64,000 nucleotides of DNA from Cupriavidus necator (GTDB lineage: Bacteria; Pseudomonadota; Gammaproteobacteria; Burkholderiales; Burkholderiaceae): contig CP074390.1 of NCBI GenBank assembly GCA_022041995.1, forward strand, positions 930,001-994,000, read 5' to 3'. Made by a program: the position numbers and the translations under genes. Positions within the stretch are counted from its first letter, which is position 1. Every line of letters begins with the position of its first letter. Of this stretch, positions 1 to 7,968 are shown in pieces. The notes beneath the pieces were generated by a model. That model was given only the letters and a program-made list of their open reading frames with translations. It was not told the origin of the DNA and made no database searches.

Positions 1-602
1 GCGCGCTCGGGCGACAGGCGCACCAGCGAGAAGTCCGAGGTGCCGCCGCCGATGTCGGCCACCAGCACCAGTTCCTCACGCGTGATCCGGGCCTCGTAGT
101 CGAAGGCCGCGGCGATCGGTTCGTACTGGAACGCGATCTCGCCGAAGCCCGCGTCGCGCGCGATCTCGGCCAGCGTGTCTTCGGCCAGCTGGTCGGCGGC
201 CGGGTTCTCGTCGATGAAGAATACCGGGCGGCCCAGCACGGCGCGCGAAAACTCCGTGCCGGCGGCCTGCTCGGCACGCGTCTTCAGCTCGCGGATGAAG
301 TGCGCCAGCAGCTTGCGGAACGGCATGGCCTGGCCCATCACCTCGGTGCTGTCGTCCATCATCGAGGTGCCCAGCAGGCTCTTGAGCGAACGCATCAGCC
401 GGCCTTCATAGCCGGCCAGGTAATCGCCCAGCGCGGCGCGGCCATAGCTGACCAGCGGGTCCTCCGCGTGAAAGAAGATCACCGAGGGCAGCGTCACCTT
501 GCCGTCCTCCAGCGGCAGCAGCGCCGCCGGCCGCTCCGGATGGCTCCAGCCGACCGTTGAATTGGACGTGCCGAAGTCCAGGCCGCATGCGTTTGACATC
601 AT
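1..602 (-). CDS. Hsp70-family chaperone-like protein, YegD type (5' part; C-terminus beyond window)
   Basis: About 200 residues of the N-terminal actin-like ATPase half of an Hsp70/DnaK relative are visible; the rest lies left of base 1. The protein starts MMSNACGLDFGTSNSTVGW, whose DFGTSNST is the phosphate-1 loop of the actin/Hsp70 fold. Near the window edge VADIGGGTSDFSLV matches the phosphate-2 loop. The spacing fits the YegD-like branch of cytosolic Hsp70 proteins, which usually lack the classical substrate-binding domain; the part that would show this is missing. Start is the ATG at 602 or the adjacent in-frame ATG at 599. It is transcribed away from the nitroreductase gene. Clients and role are unknown for this branch. 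Confidence 0.82.
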   Translation of the reverse strand, partial: MMSNACGLDFGTSNSTVGWSHPERPAALLPLEDGKVTLPSVIFFHAEDPLVSYGRAALGDYLAGYEGRLMRSLKSLLGTSMMDDSTEVMGQAMPFRKLLAHFIRELKTRAEQAAGTEFSRAVLGRPVFFIDENPAADQLAEDTLAEIARDAGFGEIAFQYEPIAAAFDYEARITREELVLVADIGGGTSDFSLVRLSPER

Positions 603-852
603 TGATTCCGTTCCCTGCAAGACAAAGTGGCCCGCACGGCGCAAGGCCGCCGCGGGCGGGGGCGTCATTGTAGGGCAGTCGCGCGGACCGTGGAGGGCTG
701 GCGGGCAGACGGTGTTGTCGGGAAGCTATTTTCAAACATTCATTGAAGGCAGTACTAAGCAGATGTCTCTTTTTCAATGGCACGGCAACTGGGACCATGG
801 CGTCCTTGGCGTGGTGCTGCCTGCATCACCCACTACCACCTGGAGCCTCGTC

Positions 853-1506
853 ATGAATCTTTCCGACATTGTCGACACCCGCTATGCCACAAAAGCCTTC
901 GAGGCAGGCCGCACCCTGCCCCAGGCCACCGTGGACCAGCTGCTCGCCGTGCTGCACAAGAGCCCGTCCTCGGTCAATTCCCAGCCGTGGCACTTCGTGG
1001 TTGCCGCCACGCCCGAAGGCCGGGCCCGGATGACGCGCGCCACCGCCGACCGCCACCCCTACAACACGCAGAAGATCCAGGACGCCTCGCATGTGATCGC
1101 GCTGTGCGTGCGCACGGAAATGGATGCCGCCCACCTGGCCGGCATCCTGGCGGCCGAGCAGCGCGACGGGCGTTTTGCCGATGAAGCTGCCCGCGCCGGC
1201 ACGGACAAGGCCCGCCGCGGCTTTGTCGACGTGCACCGCTATGACCTGCGCGACCTGCAGCACTGGATGACGCACCAGGTCTACCTGGCGCTGGGCGGCC
1301 TGCTGATGGCCGCGGCCGCGCTGGGCGTGGACGCCACGCCGATGGAAGGCATCGATACTGGCCCGCTCGACCTCGAACTGGGCCTGCGCGAGCGCGGACT
1401 GACCAGCGTGGCGCTGGTCAGCCTGGGCTATCGCAGCGCGCAGGACTTCAACGCCGCGCTGCCGAAGTCGCGTCTGTCGCGGGAAGAGGTGTTCACGTTC
1501 CTGTAA
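853..1506 (+). CDS. nfsB: oxygen-insensitive NAD(P)H nitroreductase, NfsB type
   Basis: A 217-residue cytosolic flavoprotein of the nitro-FMN-reductase family, which reduces nitroaromatics and quinones by two-electron steps using NAD(P)H and FMN. Signature stretches include YATKAFEAG near the N-terminus (FMN phosphate contacts), SPSSVNSQPWHFVV around residues 36-50, DASHVIALC in the middle and a C-terminal LPKSRLSREE; these align closely with E. coli NfsB in length and order. The start at 853 gives the standard NfsB N-terminus; longer in-frame starts upstream would add a sequence with no family resemblance. It is a single-gene unit, followed by a terminator-like hairpin. Confidence 0.88.
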   Translation: MNLSDIVDTRYATKAFEAGRTLPQATVDQLLAVLHKSPSSVNSQPWHFVVAATPEGRARMTRATADRHPYNTQKIQDASHVIALCVRTEMDAAHLAGILAAEQRDGRFADEAARAGTDKARRGFVDVHRYDLRDLQHWMTHQVYLALGGLLMAAAALGVDATPMEGIDTGPLDLELGLRERGLTSVALVSLGYRSAQDFNAALPKSRLSREEVFTFL

Positions 1507-1523
1507 TTCCCGTTCCTGCAAGT

Positions 1524-1543
1524 CCGGCCCCGGCAGGGGCCGG
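1524..1543. terminator. GC-rich hairpin after nfsB
   Basis: CCGGCCCC at 1524-1531 pairs perfectly with GGGGCCGG at 1536-1543 around a GGCA loop. It starts 17 bases after the nfsB stop and ends just before the next promoter. There is no T tract, so it may only pause or protect the transcript. Confidence 0.5.
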
Positions 1544-1551
1544 CGCGTGCC

Positions 1552-1580
1552 TTGACACGCCAGCATGGCCCTCCTATCCT
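1552..1580 (+). promoter_or_regulatory. sigma-70 promoter of the CoA-transferase/citryl-CoA lyase operon
   Basis: TTGACA (1552-1557, perfect -35) and TATCCT (1575-1580, -10) are separated by exactly 17 bases. The predicted transcription start is near 1587, about 67 bases before the ATG at 1654, leaving room for a downstream operator at 1611-1624. Confidence 0.65.
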
Positions 1581-1610
1581 GCGCCTGTTCTTTATTAAAG
1601 ACCGTCGTTC

Positions 1611-1624
1611 TGTTCTACGGAACA
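1611..1624. promoter_or_regulatory. palindromic operator candidate, IclR-type
   Basis: TGTTC-TACG-GAACA is a perfect 5-4-5 inverted repeat located about 25-38 bases after the predicted transcription start and 30 bases before the CoA-transferase ATG. GTTC/GAAC dyads are typical of IclR-family sites, and an IclR-family gene lies 3 kb downstream. A roadblock or repressor site is the simplest reading. Binding is inferred. Confidence 0.45.
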
Positions 1625-1653
1625 TCAAGGAACGCGCGGCCGGACGTAGCCCT

Positions 1654-2852
1654 ATGCAAAAGCCCCTGCGCCATATCCGCGTGCTCGACCTCACCAATGT
1701 GCTGGCCGGGCCATTCTGCTGCCACCAGCTTGCCCACCTGGGCGCCGAAGTCATCAAGGTGGAAACCCCCGGCAGCGGCGACCTGGCCCGGCAGCTGGGC
1801 GCCGATGCCGGGCTGAACCAGCGCCTGATGGGCGTGTCGTTCCTGGCCCAGAACCCCGGCAAGCAGTCGGTCACCCTCAACCTGAAGCACGCGCGCGGCA
1901 AGGAGGTGTTCCGCAAGCTGGTGCAAAGCGCCGACGTGGTGGTGGAAAACTTCCGCCCCGGCGTGATGGACCGGCTCGGGCTGGGCTACGAGACCCTGAA
2001 GCAGGACAACCCGCGCCTGATCTACTGCGCGATTTCCGGTTTTGGCCAGGACGGGCCGCTGGCCGGGCTGCCGGCCTATGACCAGATCATCCAGGGCATG
2101 GCCGGCGTGATGAGCATTACCGGCGATGCGCAGAGCGCACCGTTGCGGGTCGGCTATCCGGTCTCGGACACCATCGGCGGGCTGACCGCGGCGCTGGCGG
2201 TGTCGGCGGCGCTGGCGGACCACCAGCGCACCGAAGGCTATTTCATCGACGTTTCGATGCTGGAAGCCACGCTGGCCACCATGGGCTGGGTGGTATCCAA
2301 CCACCTGATCGCCGGCAAGGTGCCGGCGCCGATGGGCAACGAGAACATGACCGCCAGCCCGTCGGGCACCTTCCGCACCGCGGACGGGCTGCTCAATATC
2401 GCGGCCAACAAGCAGGAACAGTTTGAAGCCGTGTGCCGCGTGCTGGGCCGCCCCGAGCTGGCCGCCGATCCGCGCTTCGCGCAGCGCCAGGCCCGGCTGG
2501 CCAACCGGGGGAACTGACACAAGCGCTGGAAGCAGAGCTGGCGAAAAAGCCGGCCACCGAATGGTGGCCGCTGCTGACCGGGGCCGGCGTGCCCGCCGGC
2601 CCGGTGCTGGACGTGCCGCAGACACTGGCCCATCCGCAGGTGCGCGAGCGCGGCATGATCGGCGAATTTGCCGATGCGCCCGGCGTGGGCCGCGATATCC
2701 GCGTGGTGCGCACCGGCTTCAAGCTCAACCGCGCAGCGCCGGCCGTGGACACGCCGCCGCCGGAGCTGGGCCAGCATACGCGACAGGTGCTGGCCAGCCT
2801 GGGCTATAGCGATGCGGACATCGACCAACTGAGCGAGGAGCGCGCGATATGA
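1654..2852 (+). pseudogene. family III (CaiB/BaiF) CoA-transferase, frameshifted near 2506-2511
   Basis: The reading frame from 1654 encodes a CaiB/BaiF-type CoA-transferase (LTNVLAGPFC near the N-terminus, VVENFRPGVMDRLGLGY, CAISGFGQDGPLAG and PAYDQIIQGMAG, which carries the usual catalytic Asp). It stops at 2517 just after QARLANRG. The missing C-terminal 110 residues (ELTQALEAELAKKP onward, ending at 2852) continue in the next frame. One base is missing in or beside the GGGGG run at 2507-2511; adding it gives a normal protein of about 399 residues. The 3' end overlaps the lyase start as ATGA. With a citryl-CoA lyase next door, a likely role is activating a citrate-like acid as its CoA thioester. 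Either a sequence error or a real recent mutation. Confidence 0.85.
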
Positions 2853-3733
2853 GCGGCATCGACACCGACCGCCACCCCGGCCATCCCCAGGATGACGCCA
2901 TGGACCCGGGCCAGCGCCGGTCGCAGGACTGGTGGCGCACCGGCATCATCGACATGCGCCCGGGCGAGATCCGCTACCGCGGCTACCCGATCGAACAGCT
3001 GATCGGCCGGGTCTCGTTTGCGCAGATGATCTGGCTGATGCTGCGCGGCGAGCTGCCCGGCCCCGGGCAGGGCGAGCTGCTGGACGCGGCGCTGATGGCC
3101 GCGGTCGACCACGGCCCGCAGGCGCCCAGCATTGCCATCGCACGCATGGCGGCCACCTGCGGCGTGGGACTGAACAACGCCATGGCTTCCGCCGTCAACG
3201 TGCTGGGCGACGTGCACGGCGGCGCCGGCGAACAGGCGGTGGCGCTGTACCAGGACGTGGCGCAGCGGCTGGATGCGGGCGGCGCCATGGACGACGCCGT
3301 CGCCGCCGCGCTGCAGCACTACCGCGACCTGCACGGCAAGTTCATTGCCGGCTTTGGCCACCGTTTCCACCCGGTCGACCCGCGTGCGCCACGGCTGCTG
3401 GCGCTGGTCGACCAGGCCGCGGCCAACGGCGTGGTCAGCGGGCGCTACGCGGGGATCGCGCGCGCGGTCGAGGCGGCGCTGGGTGCCGGCCGCGGCAAAC
3501 CCATCCCGATGAATATCGATGGCGCCACCGCGGTGATCTATGCCGAGCTGGGTTTTGCCGCACCGCTGGCGCGGGGGCTGTTCTGCCTGTCACGCTCGGT
3601 CGGCATCCTCGCGCATGCCTGGGAGCAGACCTGCGAGGGCGGGCGCAACAAGGGCCCGATGCCGCGCCAGTTCCTGTGGACCTATGACGGTGCGCCGCAG
3701 CGCGACGTGCCGGAGCCAGGCCGGCAGGCATAG
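2849..3733 (+). CDS. citrate synthase-family protein, probable citryl-CoA lyase
   Basis: A 294-residue member of the citrate synthase superfamily, much shorter than true citrate synthases (about 430). It keeps the core catalytic environment: NVLGDVHGGAGEQAV (His region), IAGFGHRFHPVDPRAP (the GxGHxxxxxxDPR motif binding CoA and the carboxylate) and IPMNIDGATAVI (the Asp region). Stand-alone short forms of this kind act as citryl-CoA lyases, cleaving (methyl)citryl-CoA to acetyl-CoA plus an oxoacid. Its ATG overlaps the stop of the CoA-transferase by four bases, so the two are translationally coupled and probably act in sequence. The exact acyl-CoA cleaved cannot be read from sequence. Confidence 0.72.
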   Translation: MSGIDTDRHPGHPQDDAMDPGQRRSQDWWRTGIIDMRPGEIRYRGYPIEQLIGRVSFAQMIWLMLRGELPGPGQGELLDAALMAAVDHGPQAPSIAIARMAATCGVGLNNAMASAVNVLGDVHGGAGEQAVALYQDVAQRLDAGGAMDDAVAAALQHYRDLHGKFIAGFGHRFHPVDPRAPRLLALVDQAAANGVVSGRYAGIARAVEAALGAGRGKPIPMNIDGATAVIYAELGFAAPLARGLFCLSRSVGILAHAWEQTCEGGRNKGPMPRQFLWTYDGAPQRDVPEPGRQA

Positions 3734-3738
3734 CGGGG

Positions 3739-4983
3739 TCAGCCGGCCAGGTCGGGCTCTGGCTCCAGCAGCGGCGCGGGCAATGCGCTCGCGGCCGCCG
3801 GCGCCGCCATGGACGAGGCCAGCACATAGCGGTCGCGCCCATGTTCCTTGGCGTGGTAGAGGGCGCGGTCGGCATCGGCAAACAACAGGCGCCACAGCGC
3901 TTCCTTGCTGCCCGCGCCGCCGCGCAGCTGCGCCACGCCAATGCTGACGCTGGCATGGCCATGCCCGGCGGGCAGTTCAATCGCGCGCACCTTGCGCAGG
4001 ATCCGGTTGGCCAGCGCCGAGGCCTGCTGCTCGTCGGTATGCGGGCACAGGATGCAGAACTCTTCGCCACCGTAGCGCCCGGCCACGTCCGAGGCGCGGC
4101 GCGAGTTGTCCAGCGCATGCGCAACCTCGCGCAGCACGGCGTCGCCGGCGTGGTGGCCGAAGGTATCGTTGACCTGCTTGAAATAATCGATGTCGATCAC
4201 CAGGCAGGACAGCGCCTGCCCGTCGCGCTGCCAGCGCGCCACCAGCGAAAGTGCCGACATCTCCAGCGCCCCGCGGTTGAGCAGCCCGGTCAGGGCATCC
4301 ATGCGCGCACCGCTTTCATTGTGCGCGACGATCTGCTCCATCGCCATCACGGTGAAGCCGAACAGGCCCAGCAGGGTGGCGATCAGCGGCGCCAGCACCC
4401 AGGCCGAGCCGGCCGGCCCGGCAAAGAACAGCGTCAGCGGCGCGCCGCCCGCCACCGGAAGGCTCATGGCATGGCTGAAGCCGGCCAGCTGTGTGGCCAG
4501 ATGCACCAGGCTGGCCACCAGCACCAGCGGCGCGCCGATGCTGCGGCGCCCGCGCCCGGCGCGCGCCAGCGTCGCAAAGGTGGCCAGCGACACCAGCGCC
4601 AGCAAGCCGTAGACAATGCGCAGCACCATCTGCTGCCCGTCGGGCATGCCGCTGGTGGCCGCGGTCAGGCCAAGCACGATCACGCCCGCGGCGGCCAGCG
4701 CCGCGGCATTGGCCGGCACCCCGTAATAGACCCGCACGCCGCGGTAGATCAGCAGCCAGCCAGCCACGAATGCCAACGCCCCCAGCGTGCCCAGCTGGCC
4801 CGTGCCGCTGGCCGCGCTGATGGCCAGCGCCAGGCCCGCGGCCGACACCAGCACGTGCCCGAACGCCCACAACCGCCCCGCCTCGCACGCGCGCAGCGCG
4901 AACACCAGCCCCGCCGCAATAATCAGCGTGCTGCAGAAAAACACCATCATCACCACCGCAATGGTCTGCTGGTCCAGGTGCAC
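3739..4983 (-). CDS. membrane-bound diguanylate cyclase (GGDEF domain)
   Basis: 414 residues. The N-terminal 215 residues form about six or seven hydrophobic segments with no recognised sensor name. A GGDEF domain follows from about residue 226 (ARMDALTGLLNRGALE) to 385. The active-site motif is intact as GGEEF (305-309), and an RxxD inhibitory site (R296-D299) lies exactly five residues upstream, so the enzyme should make c-di-GMP and be product-inhibited. A roughly 30-residue Ala/Pro-rich tail follows. It converges with the citryl-CoA lyase gene (5 bases apart), and its start overlaps the apparent end of the IclR gene. The ligand sensed by the membrane part is unknown. Confidence 0.85.
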   Translation of the reverse strand: MHLDQQTIAVVMMVFFCSTLIIAAGLVFALRACEAGRLWAFGHVLVSAAGLALAISAASGTGQLGTLGALAFVAGWLLIYRGVRVYYGVPANAAALAAAGVIVLGLTAATSGMPDGQQMVLRIVYGLLALVSLATFATLARAGRGRRSIGAPLVLVASLVHLATQLAGFSHAMSLPVAGGAPLTLFFAGPAGSAWVLAPLIATLLGLFGFTVMAMEQIVAHNESGARMDALTGLLNRGALEMSALSLVARWQRDGQALSCLVIDIDYFKQVNDTFGHHAGDAVLREVAHALDNSRRASDVAGRYGGEEFCILCPHTDEQQASALANRILRKVRAIELPAGHGHASVSIGVAQLRGGAGSKEALWRLLFADADRALYHAKEHGRDRYVLASSMAAPAAASALPAPLLEPEPDLAG

Positions 4984-5936
4984 GGGGACTTCCTCAAGGA
5001 TGCCGTTTGCCGCGCCGTCAATATCGAGCAGCGGGCATCAGGCCACAGGGGCGCGATGCAGGCATCTCCGCGCTTGTTTTCACAACATGTGACGTGCGTT
5101 GTTTTCAATGCCAGCCGCATGATAGCCCGCGCATGCCGGGCCGTGGCACCCCCGACAAGCCGGGTCGGGCCGGCTGCACACAGTGGCTCAGTCCGGGTGG
5201 CGTTGTCCGCAATGCTGTCCGGAAAGGTGCCGCCCAGCGCCTGGGTCAGCACGCGCGCCGCATGCAGCACATCGACGCGGAAGTCTTCACGATAGCGCGA
5301 GGCCGGGCAGGTCAGCGTCAGCGCGCCGCACAGCACATCGCCGGGTCCGAACACCGGCGCCGACACCCCGGCAAGATCGGGGCTGCGGTCGCCCACCAGT
5401 GCCGCCACGCCCTCGTGCCGGATGCGTTCATAAAGCTGGCCGGGCTCGCCGGCAAAGGCACGCAGCACCCGTGCGCCGGCGCCCCGGTCGCGCGGCAGCA
5501 GTTCGCCGGCGCGGACATGGTCGCGCACCGGCTGCGGCGAATCGACGCGGTACAGGCACAGCCGGTGCTCGCCCTGCTCGACATGGAAGGCCGCGCTTTC
5601 ACGCGTGATGCGCGCCAGCTCGCGCAGCGCCGGCATCACCACCGCCTCCAATGAGAACGACGCCGCGTAGACGGCATTGAGCCGCGCCACCTCGGGACCC
5701 AGGCCATAGCGCCCGTCCGACTGGCGCCGCACCAGCCCGGCGTGCTCAAGCGAGGCCAGCAAGCGCAGCAGCGTGCTCTTGTACAGGCCACTGCGCTGCG
5801 CCAGTTCGGCAAGCCCCAGCGCGGTATCGCCAAGACGGAACACCGACAGCACGAACAGCGCCCGGTCCACGGCGATGGCGCCGCCCGCGGCGGCGTGCTT
5901 GTCGGCTTCTGAAACCTGTGCGGCTTTGCGTGGCAT
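4950..5936 (-). CDS. IclR-family transcriptional regulator with suspect C-terminal extension
   Basis: An N-terminal winged helix (about residues 20-80: AIAVDRALFVLSVF, LAELAQRSGLYKSTLLRLLASLE) is followed by an IclR effector domain ending near VLTQALGGTFP, residue 238. IclR proteins are normally 250-270 residues, but this frame continues to 328 with a basic, Cys/Thr-rich tail that resembles translated non-coding DNA and overruns the start of the diguanylate cyclase gene by 34 bases. Adding one base in the GGG run at 5195-5197 would stop the frame at 5188 and give 249 residues. It probably controls the nearby CoA-transferase/lyase operon, where a GTTC/GAAC palindrome lies. Confidence 0.8.
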   Translation of the reverse strand: MPRKAAQVSEADKHAAAGGAIAVDRALFVLSVFRLGDTALGLAELAQRSGLYKSTLLRLLASLEHAGLVRRQSDGRYGLGPEVARLNAVYAASFSLEAVVMPALRELARITRESAAFHVEQGEHRLCLYRVDSPQPVRDHVRAGELLPRDRGAGARVLRAFAGEPGQLYERIRHEGVAALVGDRSPDLAGVSAPVFGPGDVLCGALTLTCPASRYREDFRVDVLHAARVLTQALGGTFPDSIADNATRTEPLCAAGPTRLVGGATARHARAIMRLALKTTHVTCCENKRGDACIAPLWPDARCSILTARQTASLRKSPCTWTSRPLRW

Positions 5937-6347
5937 GGCGGGCGGCGGCGATCCAGGCTGGACCGGATGACGGAACGATGCGCCAACGTATAGAACGCAT
6001 CCCGGCTTGTCAATCCGATCTGCTGCGTGTCAATGAACCGGCACACGTCCGGCGAGCTCGCGCAACAGACGCCGCGCGTGTTCACGTACCCGCGCGCGCT
6101 GGCGTTTTTCTGCAACACCGTTGCCGGCGCATGCTGCCGTCAGGGCCGCGGCCCAAGCGCCTTCACCGCCCCCTCGGCTACCGCATCCGCCACATTGCGT
6201 GCGCGTACTCGCCACTCCCCGCTTTGCAAGCGGAATTAGAGGGAAAGTTACCTGCTTTTGATTAAGCAGCCGCTGCACGGGGTGGATAAAATCATGTGTT
6301 GCTGACCTCTGCGCAATCCCTGCGCTGCTTTCCGTACCCTCGCTGCA
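5937..6347. other. 411-base non-coding stretch upstream of the IclR gene
   Basis: This should hold the promoter and autoregulatory site of the IclR gene near 5940-6040, including the dyad at 5977-6001. The middle part, 6040-6240, has open frames but no convincing protein. Bases 6240-6310 are less GC-rich and contain TTGATT (6258) and TAAAAT (6287), but they are 23 bases apart, too far for a clear sigma-70 promoter. No RNA gene was recognised. Confidence 0.4.
5977..6001. promoter_or_regulatory. dyad upstream of the IclR gene
   Basis: GATGCG (5977-5982) and CGCATC (5996-6001) form an inverted repeat with a 13-base spacer, 41-65 bases before the regulator's start codon. GTTCTA also occurs here on the minus strand, as in the palindrome at 1611. 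An autoregulatory site is possible. Confidence 0.3.
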
Positions 6348-6614
6348 ATGTCTCACCGCCGTGCTTTTCCCGACCCTGGTATGACCGTTCCCGCCCTCTC
6401 GCTTGGTGCCATCCTGGATGACCTGCGTAGCGCCCCGCGCCCGCTGACTTCCGCGGAGTACACATACCTGGCCCATCTGCGGCAGCGTATCGTCACCGGC
6501 GACGCAGACCTGTGGACCACGCTCGAGACCGCGGGCGTGCCATGCAGGGAACGCCGCCTGTCGCCCGAGGTGGTGCAGGCGCTGACCGCTATCGGCCATT
6601 TGCCGATGCACTGA
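6348..6614 (+). CDS. hypothetical protein, 88 residues
   Basis: Not recognised. The frame starts MSHRRAFPDPGMTVPALSLG; the second Met (base 6381) may be the true start, since the conserved-looking part follows it: ILDDLRSAPRPLTSAEYTYL, then RQRIVTGDADLW and LSPEVVQALTAIGHLPMH. The composition is that of a small soluble helical protein with no membrane segment or Cys cluster. It lies alone between two regulator-like genes on the same strand as the lone HTH gene that follows. Protein-like composition and strong third-position GC support coding. Confidence 0.45.
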   Translation: MSHRRAFPDPGMTVPALSLGAILDDLRSAPRPLTSAEYTYLAHLRQRIVTGDADLWTTLETAGVPCRERRLSPEVVQALTAIGHLPMH

Positions 6615-6765
6615 GCCCGGTTCGCGCCACCCCGCATTGCAGAAGTTTCCCCGATCCATTCGGAAAGCCGCACCTTCCAGGCCCCGCTAAGATCGATTCA
6701 CTCTCGATCCGCCGGGCACCGTGCTTTCAGTCAAGCGCCAAGCATGCCCCGGCCATGGCCCAGGC

Positions 6766-7134
6766 ATGGCTTACCCACCCAGCAACCGGCGCGTCAGCTT
6801 CCTGTCGTTGCGCGCCTATGTCGCAGTGATGCGGCACCGTGATGCCGCCCGCGCAGCGCTTGCGCTGCGCATCCATCCGCAAAGGCTGTACTACCATATC
6901 CGCCGCCTCGAGGCCGTGCTCGGCAAGCCGCTGTTCCGCACTTGCCGCCCGGACTGGCTGCCGACATCCACGGGCGTGAACGCACTGCCCAAGGTCATCG
7001 CCATGCTGGCCATCTGGGAACAGATCGAGGCCGGCATCCGTGCCAGCCAGCCGGCCGCGACGGCCCCGGAACCCGAGCCCGGCGCCATTGCGCACCACGG
7101 CGCCGCATTCTGGGTGCGGCAGGCGACGATGTAG
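6766..7134 (+). CDS. stand-alone LysR-type HTH protein
   Basis: About 122 residues. The first 75 resemble the LysR N-terminal HTH: FLSLRAYVAVMRHRDAARAA, then HPQRLYYHIRRLEAVLGKPLF and a TSTGVNALP segment, mirroring the usual pattern of a LysR recognition helix followed by the E-x-x-LG-x-x-LF-R motif. Instead of the 200-residue inducer-binding domain there is only a short Ala/Pro-rich tail ending FWVRQATM. An upstream GTG at 6721 is in frame, but its 15 extra residues look non-coding. It could be a DNA-binding protein without effector domain, or a remnant. The methyltransferase gene converges on it with 2 bases between stops. Confidence 0.6.
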   Translation: MAYPPSNRRVSFLSLRAYVAVMRHRDAARAALALRIHPQRLYYHIRRLEAVLGKPLFRTCRPDWLPTSTGVNALPKVIAMLAIWEQIEAGIRASQPAATAPEPEPGAIAHHGAAFWVRQATM

Positions 7135-7136
7135 CG

Positions 7137-7907
7137 TCAGGCCAGCCGTTCGCAGCAATAGGCCTCGGTGCGATATGGGAAAGCAGCCTCGGCACGGCCC
7201 GCCAGCGCGGGATACCCGTCGATGACCGCCTGCAGCCGTGCGCGCACGCGTGCCTGCTCAGTCGCCGGCAGCGCGGCAATGAAGCTCACCGACATCACCC
7301 GGTCCACGATCACCTGCTGCGGCGCCCCCACATGCGTGTAGGGCAGGCTGCGCAGCGCCAGCGGCCCGAAGCCCTCGGCGGGAAAGACCCGCTTCCAGTC
7401 GCCCTTGTAGAAGCGCGGCGCATCGCCTTCGTACGGCGTCATGATGGCCGTCAGCTGCGCCACCCACTCCACGCTTTCATCGCGCACGTTCCATACCAGC
7501 CCGAGCCGGCCGCCGGGGCGCAGCACGCGGCCGATTTCCGCCATCGCGCCCGCATTGGCAAACCAGTGGAAGGCCTGCGCGCAGACCACGGCGTCGACGC
7601 TGGCATCGGGCAGCGGGATAGCCTCGGCACTGCCTTCCAGCGCCTGCACCGACGGCAGCGCCACGGCCAGCTGCGCGCGCATCTGCGCCACCGGTTCGAC
7701 CGCGATCACCGTCGCCCCCGTCTCCGCCAGCCGGCGCGTAAACTTGCCGGTGCCAGCGCCCAGGTCCAGCACGGTGCGGTCCGCGCTCAGGCCCAGCGTG
7801 CCGCGCAGCCAGGTATCGATTTCAGCGGGATATTCGGGGCGTCCACGCGCGTAGGTATCGGCCTGGCTGGCGAATCCCTGTGCGGCGGCCTGGTGGATGG
7901 CGGTCAT
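7137..7907 (-). CDS. class I SAM-dependent methyltransferase
   Basis: 256 residues. Motif I of the Rossmann methyltransferase fold is clear (TVLDLGAGTGKFTRRL, about residues 45-60). It is followed by the acidic post-I position (VIAVEPVAQM) and motifs around AVVCAQAFHWFA and GRVLRPGGRLGLVWNV, the Methyltransf_11 pattern. Cytosolic; substrate unknown. It lies 61 bases downstream of the sulfonate importer permease gene on the same strand and may be the last gene of that transcription unit, though nothing in the sequence ties it to sulfur. Confidence 0.8.
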   Translation of the reverse strand: MTAIHQAAAQGFASQADTYARGRPEYPAEIDTWLRGTLGLSADRTVLDLGAGTGKFTRRLAETGATVIAVEPVAQMRAQLAVALPSVQALEGSAEAIPLPDASVDAVVCAQAFHWFANAGAMAEIGRVLRPGGRLGLVWNVRDESVEWVAQLTAIMTPYEGDAPRFYKGDWKRVFPAEGFGPLALRSLPYTHVGAPQQVIVDRVMSVSFIAALPATEQARVRARLQAVIDGYPALAGRAEAAFPYRTEAYCCERLA

Positions 7908-7968
7908 GGGCGGGCTCCGGTTAGTTACCGGTGCCGTAGCCTACGCTTCATACGGGCGTCGGGCAAGG

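Noticed and set aside
6027..6239. 70-codon frame upstream of the 88-residue hypothetical gene
   Set aside because: Ser/Thr/Ala-rich with no protein-like pattern and no ribosome-binding site.
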